NCBI GenBank assembly: GCA_902774145.1
Contig: CACYHC010000008.1
Location: 17,990 to 81,989, forward strand
DNA: 64,000 bases
Source: an uncultured Bacteroidia bacterium
GTDB taxonomy: Bacteria; Bacteroidota; Bacteroidia; Bacteroidales; UBA932
Direction of reading: 5' to 3'
Part shown: piece by piece, positions 44,547 through 52,318 of the stretch
How the letters are laid out: each line of letters begins with the position of its first letter
How positions within the stretch are numbered: position 1 is the first letter of the stretch
Made by a program: the position numbers and the translations under genes
Notes under the pieces: model-generated
Seen by the model: only the letters and a program-made list of their open reading frames with translations
Told to the model about the DNA's origin: nothing
Database searches by the model: none

Positions 44547-44561
44547 TTTGTATAGTACAAA
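44547..44561. promoter_or_regulatory. Putative operator upstream of the DUF5053 pair
   Basis: A perfect inverted repeat, TTTGTA-TAG-TACAAA, lies 11 bases before the ATG of the first gene of the pair, in AT-rich DNA where the promoter must be. A second GTACTAT half lies between it and the ATG. This fits self-repression by the helix-turn-helix-like DUF5053 protein, which is an inference. Confidence 0.4.
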
Positions 44562-44636
44562 TTTTTATACTAAATATTTGCTATAAATCTACGACTTGAA
44601 TCCGGACTTCATAAACGACTGTTACGGGGGAATAGA

Positions 44637-44673
44637 AGATTTTTATGATTTATACACATTTTTACGCAAATGG
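44637..44673 (+). repeat. Repeated intergenic element, copy A (most diverged)
   Basis: About 35 bases from GATTTTTATG to TTTTTACGCAAATG match the elements at 46023-46060 and 60173-60210 with a few changes. It lies about 100 bases upstream of the DUF5053 pair, in the same orientation relative to the module as the other copies. Confidence 0.7.
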
Positions 44674-45297
44674 ACGAAAAACGCGACTTCGAGGCGGGCA
44701 CCGCCGCCTCGCGGATACGAGGCTCGGCGGCTACGGCGCGGACGCTACGCCGGGCTCGATGGGGCGGCCCGCTCCGCGCCCGGCCGTTGCCCGGCAGCCC
44801 TGAGGTCCGGCAGCCCAGCAAAAAACGCCTCGAAATCCAGAGGTTGCCGGACCTATAAGCGAACAGACTACACGTCGGGTACGCGAAAAGGCAAGAGTTG
44901 CCCACGAAATTTGCAGAACCGCGTACCTATGGTACGTCAATATGTCAAAATAAGGGTAGTTTTTAACAAAACGGCGTACCGTCCTGCATCAGACATACCC
45001 ACTGCGGGAGGTGTCCGTCATCTTTGGAGACCTCCCGCATTTTTGGCGATTCTTGCGCTTGGTGTCCCTGATTTCAGGACACCTCCCGCACCTAAAGGGG
45101 AGAACGGCACCACCACCCGCGGCCACGAGGAGCGGCGAAAATAACGGGAGCGGGAGATGCCCCGGAGCGAATCGCCCATTGTTTCATTGAGCGGAGGGGC
45201 ACTGCCGCGGACGCTTTCGCCGCTCCGGAGTTCCGACGGGTGCGGTCTCCGATTAGCCGCTGCGGCAGCCGCGACGAGAAAAACGACAGGGCGGCTG
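44674..45297. other. Structured GC-rich non-coding stretch between two small gene pairs
   Basis: No convincing gene is seen in this 0.6 kb. The open frames here have no family signature and are built of Arg, Gly and Pro codons from GC-rich DNA. Instead there are strong inverted repeats: AGGTCCGGCA at 44803-44812 with TGCCGGACCT at 44845-44854, enclosing CCTC-GAGG; TGCGGGAGGT at 45003-45012 with ACCTCCCGCA at 45030-45039 followed by TTTTT; and a 14-base inverted copy, TGCGGGAGGTGTCC at 45003-45016 with its complement at 45077-45090. These could be terminators, a small RNA or a mobile-element relic. Confidence 0.5.
45003..45044 (+). terminator. Strong hairpin with T-run
   Basis: A perfect 10-bp stem (45003-45012 with 45030-45039), extendable with one mismatch to 14 bp, is followed by TTTTT on the plus strand. 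It has the form of an intrinsic terminator, but no plus-strand gene precedes it, so it may end a non-coding transcript from the GC-rich stretch. Confidence 0.45.
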
Positions 45298-45708
45298 TCA
45301 GCAGAACGAGGTGTGGATCAGTTCCTGGCCGAGGCGGTGCAGGGCGGATTCCATTTTAAGAAGCTGGGGCTTGCGGGGTTTGGATTTTCCGTGCATATAG
45401 GCCCAGATTTGTTTGGGATGAATGCCGGCAAGACGGCCGAGGGCGGAGGGCGTAATAATACCGGAATAATATTCCATCAGATCCTTCACGTTCCACTGTA
45501 CCTGGAATTCATATTCTTCATCCAGCCAGTCAGGATAGAACAAGGCAGCCTCCTTCCCGTCTTCCTTCACAAGTTGCAGGGTTTCCCGAAGGGAGTCAAT
45601 CGCGGCGGAAGGGGTATCCCCGCTGCCAAATATCGACGGGTGTTCATTACAGTAGACGGAATAAAATCCATCCGTCCCGATACTCATTGTAATATCTACC
45701 TTCTTCAT
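45298..45708 (-). CDS. hicB: HicB-type antitoxin with helix-turn-helix
   Basis: A 136-residue antitoxin. The N-terminal half is the partial RNase H fold of HicB (YSVYCNEHPSIFGSGDTPSAA then IDSLRETLQLVKE). The C-terminal half is an Xre-type helix-turn-helix (GIITPSALGRLAGIHPKQIWAYMHGKSKP) used for operator binding. It should neutralise HicA and repress its own operon. The start overlaps the hicA stop in an ATGA, toxin first, the normal hicAB order. Confidence 0.85.
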   Translation of the reverse strand: MKKVDITMSIGTDGFYSVYCNEHPSIFGSGDTPSAAIDSLRETLQLVKEDGKEAALFYPDWLDEEYEFQVQWNVKDLMEYYSGIITPSALGRLAGIHPKQIWAYMHGKSKPRKPQLLKMESALHRLGQELIHTSFC

Positions 45709-45893
45709 AACTCGATGTTCAATTCTTTTAGTAGGCGTTTTGCGAAGTCATTCCCGATTTCTTTCCCTTTATGATACGGGACGGTATAAATCTTCCCCTC
45801 TTTCTTGTACCGCTTATGGCTTCCTTTGCCCCGTCCCGGAATTTCCACCCAACCACTCTGGAGAATGATTCGATGTAGTTCTGTCATTTTCAT
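45705..45893 (-). CDS. hicA: HicA-type mRNA interferase toxin
   Basis: A 62-residue toxin of the double-stranded-RNA-binding-like HicA fold (MKMTELHRIILQSGWVEI, then GRGKGSHKRYKK). The conserved catalytic His is in GSHKRY. It cleaves mRNA and stops translation when free of HicB. The start at 45893 fits the family better than the longer form at 45902. A good Bacteroidetes promoter lies just upstream. Confidence 0.85.
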   Translation of the reverse strand: MKMTELHRIILQSGWVEIPGRGKGSHKRYKKEGKIYTVPYHKGKEIGNDFAKRLLKELNIEL

Positions 45894-45918
45894 ACCGACC
45901 AATGATTGGAAGGCTTTG

Positions 45919-45951
45919 CAAAAATAGATATTTTTCTATTATTTACAATAA
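45919..45951 (-). promoter_or_regulatory. Promoter of hicAB
   Basis: On the minus strand TTATTG (45946-45951), 19 bases, then TATTTTTG (45919-45926). The -7 box is a full match to TAnnTTTG and the spacing is exact. The hicA ATG is 25 bases further on. Confidence 0.65.
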
Positions 45952-45970
45952 CCCTGTTAAAATTTCATCG

Positions 45971-46060
45971 GCGCAAAACTATACATTCAAGGGACGAATT
46001 CAAGGGGCACGACATCTCCTGCGCGCAGATTTTTACGTTTTATAAACGTTTTTACGCAAA
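45971..46060 (+). repeat. Repeated intergenic element, copy B
   Basis: The best-conserved part, 46023-46060, runs from GCAGATTTTTACG to TTTTTACGCAAACG and differs from copy C (60173-60210) at a single base. Weaker similarity extends leftward to a shared GCGcAAAACT about 52-55 bases away in both. It lies 130 bases upstream of the hicA start, between that module and the terminator of the next operon. Confidence 0.8.
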
Positions 46061-46075
46061 CGGGGACAGCCGCGA

Positions 46076-46105
46076 ATAAAAAAAACACCCCACTGGGGAT
46101 GGGGT
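46076..46105 (-). terminator. Terminator of the ABC exporter / 5'-nucleotidase operon
   Basis: On the minus strand, a CACCCC/GGGGTG stem (46085-46090 with 46100-46105, nine-base loop) is followed by eight T residues. It lies 24 bases after the stop of the last gene. Confidence 0.8.
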
Positions 46106-46128
46106 GCCTTAGCGAGGGACTGCGCCAA

Positions 46129-46977
46129 CTACGCCTTGAGTAGGGCGCGGAGGGTGAGGGCGTTGCCGGTGGTCTGGAGGGAGACGGTGAATTTTTCTTC
46201 TTCGCCGGACTTCTGCAGGTAGAGGACATTGACGTCCAGGCGGGTCTCTTCACGGGTGAAGGTCTTGCCCTCCAGCTGGATGCTGTCACTAAAAAGTTGC
46301 ATAACTGCGCTCAGTTTCCAACTGCCATCGTCCTCTTTCTTGAAAATGTAGAAGGGCTGCGACTCCCCGGCTGCCCAGCGGGCCTTCGCGTTCCGGACGC
46401 CCTTCTCGGTCAGGCGGGCCTCCACGCGGACCCAGAAATCATAAATCGGGTCGCCGGTATTGTCACCACCGTCAGGGCACTGATGATAAGAGGTATCCTC
46501 GTCGATAATCTCCAGCGCACTTCCTTCCACGGGCTCTTGCATCAGCATGAACGCATAGTTGGTCTTGTCGTAACCGTTATTGAAAACCACCTCCTCCCGG
46601 TGGAGCAGCAACAGCTTTTCATCAAAACGGCGCTCGTTTTTCCAGTCGACATTCTCCCGATTGCCGGAGAACTGATAGACGGCAAAGCCCTCCGTACCGA
46701 TGAAAAAGTCCCGGCCCAGGAAGCGCTGCCCCTTGAAATAGTACCAGCCGAAACCGAAGGCCGTCAGCGAGCCCAGGATGGCCCAGATCACCTCATTGAA
46801 AAACAAGAGCCAGGACAGCACGATGGCCAGAATGGTCAGGAACACGACGATAATCTTGCGGCGGACATACGTCCACTTCGACGGGGGTTCCGCTTCGGAA
46901 GTCGTGGAATCGACATAAACCAGTTTCCCGATTCCCTCGGGATAAACTTTTACAGGGGGATTTTCAATGAAAGGCAT
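46129..46977 (-). CDS. Hypothetical membrane protein
   Basis: A 282-residue protein of unknown family. After a polar N-terminus there are two membrane spans (about residues 42-60, IIVVFLTILAIVLSWLLFF, and 64-82, VIWAILGSLTAFGFGWYYF). The rest is a soluble mixed domain (DFFIGTEGFAVYQFSGNREN; YDFWVRVEARLTEKG). The layout, two spans followed by a PH-like beta domain, resembles bacterial PH-domain or DUF-type membrane proteins, but I do not recognise it. It is the last gene of an operon with the split 5'-nucleotidase (21-base gap) and ends at a terminator. Confidence 0.7.
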   Translation of the reverse strand: MPFIENPPVKVYPEGIGKLVYVDSTTSEAEPPSKWTYVRRKIIVVFLTILAIVLSWLLFFNEVIWAILGSLTAFGFGWYYFKGQRFLGRDFFIGTEGFAVYQFSGNRENVDWKNERRFDEKLLLLHREEVVFNNGYDKTNYAFMLMQEPVEGSALEIIDEDTSYHQCPDGGDNTGDPIYDFWVRVEARLTEKGVRNAKARWAAGESQPFYIFKKEDDGSWKLSAVMQLFSDSIQLEGKTFTREETRLDVNVLYLQKSGEEEKFTVSLQTTGNALTLRALLKA

Positions 46978-46998
46978 AGGCGGTAATGATTTAGCGTC

Positions 46999-47787
46999 TT
47001 AATAGATTTTCAGGACCCCCATCTCCAGTCCCCAGCAGCCGTCGGTAACGATGGGGACACGCTTCCCGTCCAGATTCCGGACGTACTTCACACCCTTGAT
47101 AAACGTATGCGAATGCCCGCCGACGATCAGGTCCACACCCCGCGTGGCGGCAGCCAGTTCCTGGTCCTCGTCGTAGCCGATATGTGTCAGGGCAATCACA
47201 TAGTCGCACTTTTCGTCGGCGCGCAGCAGCGCAGCATACTTGTTCAGCATCTCCACCCGGTCGAACTGCGGGATACGGGAGGAAGTAGTACGGCTGACGC
47301 AGGAAGTAATATCCGCCAGGAGCCCGACGATACCGATGCGCATGCCGCCGCGCTCGATCACCGCATAGGGCTTGACATACTGCCCCAGTTCAAAAGAGCG
47401 CAGGTCCAGGGTCGCGCAGACGATGGGACACTGGATTTGCTTTACACGGGCGGTCAGGTCTTCGATACCGTTGTCAAATTCGTGGTTGCCGAGCGTGATG
47501 CAGTCATAGCGCATCGCGTTCACCAGGTCCACTTCCAACTGGCCGCCTAAGGTGGTATAGTAGGAACTGCCCTGGTTGAAATCGCCGGCGTGCAGGAGCA
47601 GGGTACGCCCTTCCCCCTCGCGGGCACGGACGCCGTCCACGAAAGCCGCCCGTTCAATGACGCCGCCTTTCCCGGAATCCCGCAGGGGGTCCAGGTGGCT
47701 GTGGGTATCGTTGGTGTGGACGATGACGAGGCGCGGCGAGCAGGCGGCGCACAACGCCAGGAGCATTAATATTACTTTTCTTCTCAT
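46999..47787 (-). CDS. 5'-nucleotidase N-terminal metallophosphoesterase, lipoprotein
   Basis: A 262-residue calcineurin-like phosphoesterase with a lipoprotein signal (LCAAC). Metal-binding motifs are VHTNDTHSHLDP, HAGDFNQGS, TLGNHEFDNG and VGGHSHTF, in the order of the UshA-type 5'-nucleotidase catalytic domain. It should remove phosphate from nucleotides or related esters outside the inner membrane. The C-terminal substrate domain is encoded by a separate gene just upstream (5-base gap), so the two products probably act together. Confidence 0.9.
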   Translation of the reverse strand: MRRKVILMLLALCAACSPRLVIVHTNDTHSHLDPLRDSGKGGVIERAAFVDGVRAREGEGRTLLLHAGDFNQGSSYYTTLGGQLEVDLVNAMRYDCITLGNHEFDNGIEDLTARVKQIQCPIVCATLDLRSFELGQYVKPYAVIERGGMRIGIVGLLADITSCVSRTTSSRIPQFDRVEMLNKYAALLRADEKCDYVIALTHIGYDEDQELAAATRGVDLIVGGHSHTFIKGVKYVRNLDGKRVPIVTDGCWGLEMGVLKIY

Positions 47788-47792
47788 ATCGC

Positions 47793-48629
47793 TTATTTCC
47801 GGATCACCACTCTGCCATCCGCCTGATACGTCAGCGGCCGGCCGGCGGCGGTTTCGGCTCGGACATAATTCATCATCGCGTCGATGACCTTGATTTTCGT
47901 AATCACCAGATCCGTCGCATTGCGCGCGACGAAGAGGTCATCCCCGCCGTCGAGGAGGAAATCGATGGTGGCGACGCCATATTCCCGCGCATCGTCCAGG
48001 GGCGCTTCCCCCACCTCCGCGCTCTCCAGGCGGCCGTCGGCAACGACCAGGCGCACCCCGCCGACCACCTGCATCCCCGAAGCGGCCATCTGTTCGAAGA
48101 GCTTCCGCAAATCCGCACCGCGCAACTGCACCAGGCAAAGGTGGTTCTTGAAAGGGAACATCGACACGAAGTCATCCAGCAGCACATTGCCGGCAGGAAT
48201 GGCATCCAGGCGTATACCGCCGAAGTTCATAATGCCAGCGTCTACTTTCCGTCCCGTGGCCGCAGCGGTCTGCGCCATCAGGATGTCCACCGTCAGGTTG
48301 CTGAGAGGGCTCTCGGGCCACCCTTTCGGAATCGCCACGGGCGCATAGGCCACCACCTCGCGCAGCGGAGCCATCGGCGCCTGCGCATCCAGCATCAATT
48401 TGGCCACCGCAGGGGTGGAGCCGCAATTGAACACCTTCCCGTTCGGGGCACTGTACACCCCGGCATCAAACTTTCCGAGCGCCTGCGGGACATTGTCCCC
48501 TTCCGCCGCGCGCACTCCGGTCCGGGAGCCGTTCATCGGAACGCGGCTCCACTGCACCGTCCCTGCACAGGCAGAGAGCAACAGCAGCGAAGACGCAAAT
48601 GCAACTAATTTTGTCTGAACCATTTCCAA
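47793..48629 (-). CDS. 5'-nucleotidase C-terminal domain lipoprotein
   Basis: A 278-residue lipoprotein (LLLLSAC) made of the 5'-nucleotidase C-terminal domain, which binds the nucleoside: VDAGIMNFGGIRLDAIPAG, DDFVSMFPFKNHLCLVQLRG and VATIDFLLDGGDDLF are its usual strands, with the stacking aromatic in FPF. The domain order is reversed on the chromosome compared with fused UshA, the C-terminal part coming first. It overlaps the ABC permease stop by 25 bases (19 if the ATG at 48623 is used). Confidence 0.87.
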   Translation of the reverse strand: MEMVQTKLVAFASSLLLLSACAGTVQWSRVPMNGSRTGVRAAEGDNVPQALGKFDAGVYSAPNGKVFNCGSTPAVAKLMLDAQAPMAPLREVVAYAPVAIPKGWPESPLSNLTVDILMAQTAAATGRKVDAGIMNFGGIRLDAIPAGNVLLDDFVSMFPFKNHLCLVQLRGADLRKLFEQMAASGMQVVGGVRLVVADGRLESAEVGEAPLDDAREYGVATIDFLLDGGDDLFVARNATDLVITKIKVIDAMMNYVRAETAAGRPLTYQADGRVVIRK

Positions 48630-49960
48630 AGGTCTTTCCAGGTTGTTTTCTTTCCGAACATCAGGATGCCGACACGATAAATCTTCGCCGACGCCCAGGC
48701 GCAGAGCGCGAAGGTCGCGACCAGCAGCGCCAGCGAGAGCGCCAGTTCCCAGAAGGGGACGCCGAAGGGCAGGCGCGCGAGCATCACGATCGGCGAAGTG
48801 AAGGGAATCATCGAGCCCCAGAAGACAATCGCGCTGTCCGGCGCCTTGAACGCATAAATCGCGATGAAGAACCCGATGAGCAGCGGCACCGTCACCGGCA
48901 GCTGCAGTTGCTGCGTATCGCCTTCATTTTCAGCGCCTGAGCCTATCGCCGCGAAAATCGACGCATAGAGCATATAGCCGAAAAGGAAGTAGAGCAGGAA
49001 GCTTACGGCGATGGTACCGACGGGCAGGTTGCGCAGGGTGCCGAGAATCACCGACGGACCGTCCTGCGCGGCAGCAGCGGCAATCGCTTCGGAAGCGGCG
49101 GCCCCAATATCGCCGGACACCATCATTCCCGTGGGATCGGAGCCCATCGACGAAAGCAGATCCTGTCCCATAATGCCGCCGGCGACGCCGACAATCGCGA
49201 CCGTCAGCACGATCCAGAGCAGGAACTGGGTCAGTGCGACGAGCGCCACGCCGATGATTTTGCCGAACATCAGTTCCGTCGCCTTGACGGACGAAACGAG
49301 CACCTCCACCACGCGGCTGGCCTTTTCTTCGATGACCGAAGACATCACCATGCCGCAGAACAGCGCGATGAACATATAGAGCGCCATCCCGAGCAGCATC
49401 GACACAATCATATAGACGCCGGATTCGGAGATGGTCTCCTTGCCGTCTTCGCCGATGGTGTAGGAGCGCACGCGCACGTGCGACCTGACTTCCTTCATGA
49501 TGTTTTCCAGGTCCGCAATCTGGTAGGAATCAATGCGGTAGGCTTCTATTGCATCATTGACGCGGCCGTTGATGTTTTCCGTCATGTCCATCCCCAGCGG
49601 CTTGAGCGAATAGATCGACGCGCTGAGCGTCTTTTCCTGTTCGTCGATGGGCGAGATGTCCAGCACCGCGTCGTAGCCGAGTTCCTTCATCGCGTGTTTC
49701 AGGGAATCCGGGTCGGAACCGCTCAGGTCCGTGTAAAGGAGGGTCTCGCTGTCCTGCAGGAAGGGCAGGACGATGCCGGAGGCATCCACGACGGCGATTT
49801 TCTTGGCTTCTTCCTTCGCCTTCATCATAATGATGGTAGGCAGGATGCAGAGCGCCGCGAAAAGCACGGGCGCGAGGAAGGTAATCAGCAGAAAGCTCTT
49901 TTTCTTGACGCGGTTCAGGTATTCGCGCCGGATGATGATGCCAATGGTTCTCAGGTTCAT
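48605..49960 (-). CDS. ABC-2 type transporter permease (NatB-like)
   Basis: A 451-residue membrane protein with one span near the N-terminus (SFLLITFLAPVLFAALCIL), a large extracytoplasmic domain (about 50-190), and a cluster of spans from about residue 185 to 430. The conserved cytoplasmic helix SSVIEEKASRVVEVLVSSV, followed by MFGKIIGVA, is typical of NatB/ABC-2 exporters. It works with the ATPase encoded upstream (ATGA overlap) to export an unknown substrate, in NatAB systems sodium or lipophilic compounds. Confidence 0.9.
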   Translation of the reverse strand: MNLRTIGIIIRREYLNRVKKKSFLLITFLAPVLFAALCILPTIIMMKAKEEAKKIAVVDASGIVLPFLQDSETLLYTDLSGSDPDSLKHAMKELGYDAVLDISPIDEQEKTLSASIYSLKPLGMDMTENINGRVNDAIEAYRIDSYQIADLENIMKEVRSHVRVRSYTIGEDGKETISESGVYMIVSMLLGMALYMFIALFCGMVMSSVIEEKASRVVEVLVSSVKATELMFGKIIGVALVALTQFLLWIVLTVAIVGVAGGIMGQDLLSSMGSDPTGMMVSGDIGAAASEAIAAAAAQDGPSVILGTLRNLPVGTIAVSFLLYFLFGYMLYASIFAAIGSGAENEGDTQQLQLPVTVPLLIGFFIAIYAFKAPDSAIVFWGSMIPFTSPIVMLARLPFGVPFWELALSLALLVATFALCAWASAKIYRVGILMFGKKTTWKDLWKWFRQN

Positions 49961-50817
49961 AGCTTGTCCTCCCCCGTTACCAGTTTAATGAAAATGTCGT
50001 TCATCCGGGGCATCAGTTCCCGGAAGGCGTTGATCGTGGCGCCCTTTTCCATCAGGGCGGCGAGCACCGCGTTGCCCCCTTCTTCGGCGGGCAGGATGTC
50101 CGTGTGGGAACCTTCGGCGTCGGTGTAGACCACTTCCACGCGGTTGTTGCCGTAGCGGCGGCGGATGTCCTCCACCCCGCCGGTGAGCACCACCTTCGCC
50201 GCGTTGATCAGGGCGATGTTGTCGCAGAGTTCCTCGACGGACTCCATGTTGTGCGTGGAGAGGATGATGGTCGCGCCTTCGTCGCGCAGGCGCAGGATTT
50301 CCCCGCGGATCAGTTCGGCGTTGACCGGGTCGAAGCCGGAGAAGGGTTCGTCCAGAATCATCAGCGAGGGTTTGTGGACCACGGTAGTGATGAACTGGAG
50401 TTTTTGCGCCATGCCCTTGGAGAGTTCTTCGACTTTCTTGTTCCACCAGTCCTGGATCCCGAAGCGGATGAACCATTTTTTGAGTTCCTGCTGGGCGTCG
50501 CGGGCGCTCATGCCCTTGAGTTGCGCCAGGTAAACCGCCTGTTCGCCGACCTTCATTTTCCGGTACAGGCCGCGTTCTTCGGGCATGTAGCCGATTTTTT
50601 CGACGTCGCGCTGGGTGATGGGGGCGCCTTTGAAGAGCACCTCGCCTTCCGCGGGGACGGTGATCCGGTTGATGATCCGGATGAGGGTGGTCTTGCCCGC
50701 GCCGTTGGGGCCGAGCAGGCCGAAAATCTTGCCTTCGGGGATGTCGAGGGTGACGTGGTCAAGGGCGACTTTCGTCCCGAACGTCTTGCATACCCCTTTA
50801 CATTCTATTAGTCCCAT
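49957..50817 (-). CDS. ABC transporter ATP-binding protein (NatA-like)
   Basis: A 286-residue cytosolic ATPase. Walker A is GLLGPNGAGKTT, the signature is LSKGMAQK, Walker B is LMILDEPFSGFDP, and the switch His is in STHNMESVEEL. The C-terminal 70 residues are the usual accessory part of the NatA/CcmA subgroup. First gene of the five-gene operon ending at 46105. An invariant-core palindromic element lies 35 bases upstream of the start. Confidence 0.95.
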   Translation of the reverse strand: MGLIECKGVCKTFGTKVALDHVTLDIPEGKIFGLLGPNGAGKTTLIRIINRITVPAEGEVLFKGAPITQRDVEKIGYMPEERGLYRKMKVGEQAVYLAQLKGMSARDAQQELKKWFIRFGIQDWWNKKVEELSKGMAQKLQFITTVVHKPSLMILDEPFSGFDPVNAELIRGEILRLRDEGATIILSTHNMESVEELCDNIALINAAKVVLTGGVEDIRRRYGNNRVEVVYTDAEGSHTDILPAEEGGNAVLAALMEKGATINAFRELMPRMNDIFIKLVTGEDKL

Positions 50818-50851
50818 AAAAATATTTACGCTTCGCGCTATTGTGTCACTA

Positions 50852-50908
50852 TTCCTTTTGCTCCCTGTCGCTTCGCGACCCTATCCGGGTAAATGGTCGC
50901 AAAAGGAA
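50852..50908. repeat. Palindromic element with invariant 30-base core, copy 2
   Basis: A perfect 10-bp inverted repeat (TTCCTTTTGC at 50852-50861, GCAAAAGGAA at 50899-50908) encloses the core 50866-50895, identical over 30 bases to 43040-43069. The stem sequence is unrelated to that of copy 1. It lies between holA and the ABC ATPase gene. Confidence 0.8.
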
Positions 50909-50977
50909 ACAGCTCCACAATTTAAGCGCTCGCTAATAACTATATTTTCAAAAAAATATTCCAGAAATAAACAATAT

Positions 50978-52024
50978 TCAGACGTTCAGTAATTTAGCAA
51001 TTAACTCTAAGAGGAGGCCGTCGGGGGGTGTGGAGAGGCCGCCGTCGCCGCCTTTGCCCAGGTAGTCGTATTCGCAGAGCAGGGAGATGGCCTGCAGGGC
51101 CTTGGGGGGCGGATAGTTGCGCACCGCCATGTCGTATTCGCGGTAAAAATAGGGATTTACCCCTTCCAGGGCCGCCGCCTTGGCGTCGGGAGAGGGATTG
51201 CGGTCCCGGGCGAGCAGGGCCCCGTATTTGAGGATGCGGATGAAGTGCAGGGCGAGCATACTCACGGCCCCCGGCATACTGAATTTGGCAGCCGTGCCCA
51301 TCCGGGCGGCGATTTTCAGCGCCTTCGGGGCATTGCGCGCAGAGAGTTCCTTCGTCAGTTCGAATACGCTGTAGCGGCGCGAAATACCGATATTCTTTTC
51401 GATATCCTCGATGCCGATGCGCTGGCAGCCTTCGGGCAGGGCCTGTAGCAACTTGTCCGTCTCTACGGCGATGGTGCCGAGGTCCGTGCCCACCGATTCC
51501 GCAAGCAGCGCCGCCGCTTCCGGGTCGATGACCAGCCCGCGGGAAGCGTAATACGACGAAATCCAGCCGCTGATCTGGTAATCGCGCAGCAGCGGGGAAT
51601 CCACCACCACACCCGTCTTCTGGACGGTCTTGTAGAGCGATTTCCGCTTGTCCGCCGATGCGCCGCGCAGCAGCAGCACCAGCACGGTGCTCTCCAGGGG
51701 TTCCGCGCAGTAGACGGCCAATTCTTCGAAGCCCTTCATCAGGTTGGCGTCCTTGACCACCACCAGCTGGCGCTCCGCCATCATCGGGAACTGCCGGGCG
51801 GTGGTGACAATCTGGTCCGCCGTCACGTCGGCGCCGTAGCAGATCAGTTCGTTGAAGTCTTTTTCCGAAGGGTCGATGCAGTGCTCGACGATGGCGTTGC
51901 AGACGAGGTCCGGGTAATAGGGCTCGTCGCCCATCAACAGATAGACAGGCTTGAAGATGCCGCGACGGACATCTTCAAGCAAGGCGCGGCATTGCGCGCC
52001 GACATCTGTTTTTGGGGCCGCCAC
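50978..52024 (-). CDS. holA: DNA polymerase III subunit delta
   Basis: A 348-residue clamp-loader subunit that opens the sliding clamp. Family features are YLLMGDEPYYPDLVCNAIV near the N-terminus, LVVVKDANLMKGFEELAVY, and the central DYQISGWISSYYASRGLVIDPEAA. The remnant AAA+ fold lacks a working P-loop, as expected for delta. Its start abuts the hpf stop with no gap. No clear terminator follows it. Confidence 0.92.
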   Translation of the reverse strand: MAAPKTDVGAQCRALLEDVRRGIFKPVYLLMGDEPYYPDLVCNAIVEHCIDPSEKDFNELICYGADVTADQIVTTARQFPMMAERQLVVVKDANLMKGFEELAVYCAEPLESTVLVLLLRGASADKRKSLYKTVQKTGVVVDSPLLRDYQISGWISSYYASRGLVIDPEAAALLAESVGTDLGTIAVETDKLLQALPEGCQRIGIEDIEKNIGISRRYSVFELTKELSARNAPKALKIAARMGTAAKFSMPGAVSMLALHFIRILKYGALLARDRNPSPDAKAAALEGVNPYFYREYDMAVRNYPPPKALQAISLLCEYDYLGKGGDGGLSTPPDGLLLELIAKLLNV

Positions 52025-52318
52025 CTATTTGGCGTACTTCTTTTCCTTGTTGCGGGTGATGCGTTCCTTCATCGCATCGACGGCTTCGGTAAGCGCCTCC
52101 TCGAAGGTCTTGGCGTTGCGCTCGATGACGAGTTCCTCCCCGGGAACGTGCAACATAATCTTCACCTGCTTGCCGACCGGCTCGTTGAGCTGGGTCAGGG
52201 TCACCTCGGCGTCTCCGGTGTTGTCGAAGAACTTCTCGATGCGGGCGACTTTCTTCTCGACCAGGGCGATGAGTTTTTCATCGGCGTCGAATTTGAGGGC
52301 TTTAATCTTTACTTCCAT
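52025..52318 (-). CDS. hpf: Ribosome hibernation promoting factor (short form)
   Basis: A 97-residue protein of the HPF/RaiA fold from the ATG at 52318 (MEVKIKALKFDADEKL). The longer frame to 52357 lies inside xerC. KKVARIEKFFDN, then VTLTQLN, and the basic C-terminus ITRNKEKKYAK match the family; there is no long-form C-terminal dimerisation domain. It binds between the ribosomal subunits and silences ribosomes in stationary phase. It overlaps the end of xerC by 17 bases, the usual Bacteroidetes arrangement. Confidence 0.9.
   Translation of the reverse strand: MEVKIKALKFDADEKLIALVEKKVARIEKFFDNTGDAEVTLTQLNEPVGKQVKIMLHVPGEELVIERNAKTFEEALTEAVDAMKERITRNKEKKYAK

Noticed and set aside
44596-45144. 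182-codon plus-strand frame, and overlapping minus-strand frames, in the GC-rich block
   Set aside because: Composition-driven, Arg/Pro/Gly-rich, no motif, and they run across strong hairpins.
43019-50908. Invariant-core elements as integron attC sites
   Set aside because: attC sites keep the outer ends and vary inside; here the inside is constant and the arms vary. No integron integrase is in the window.
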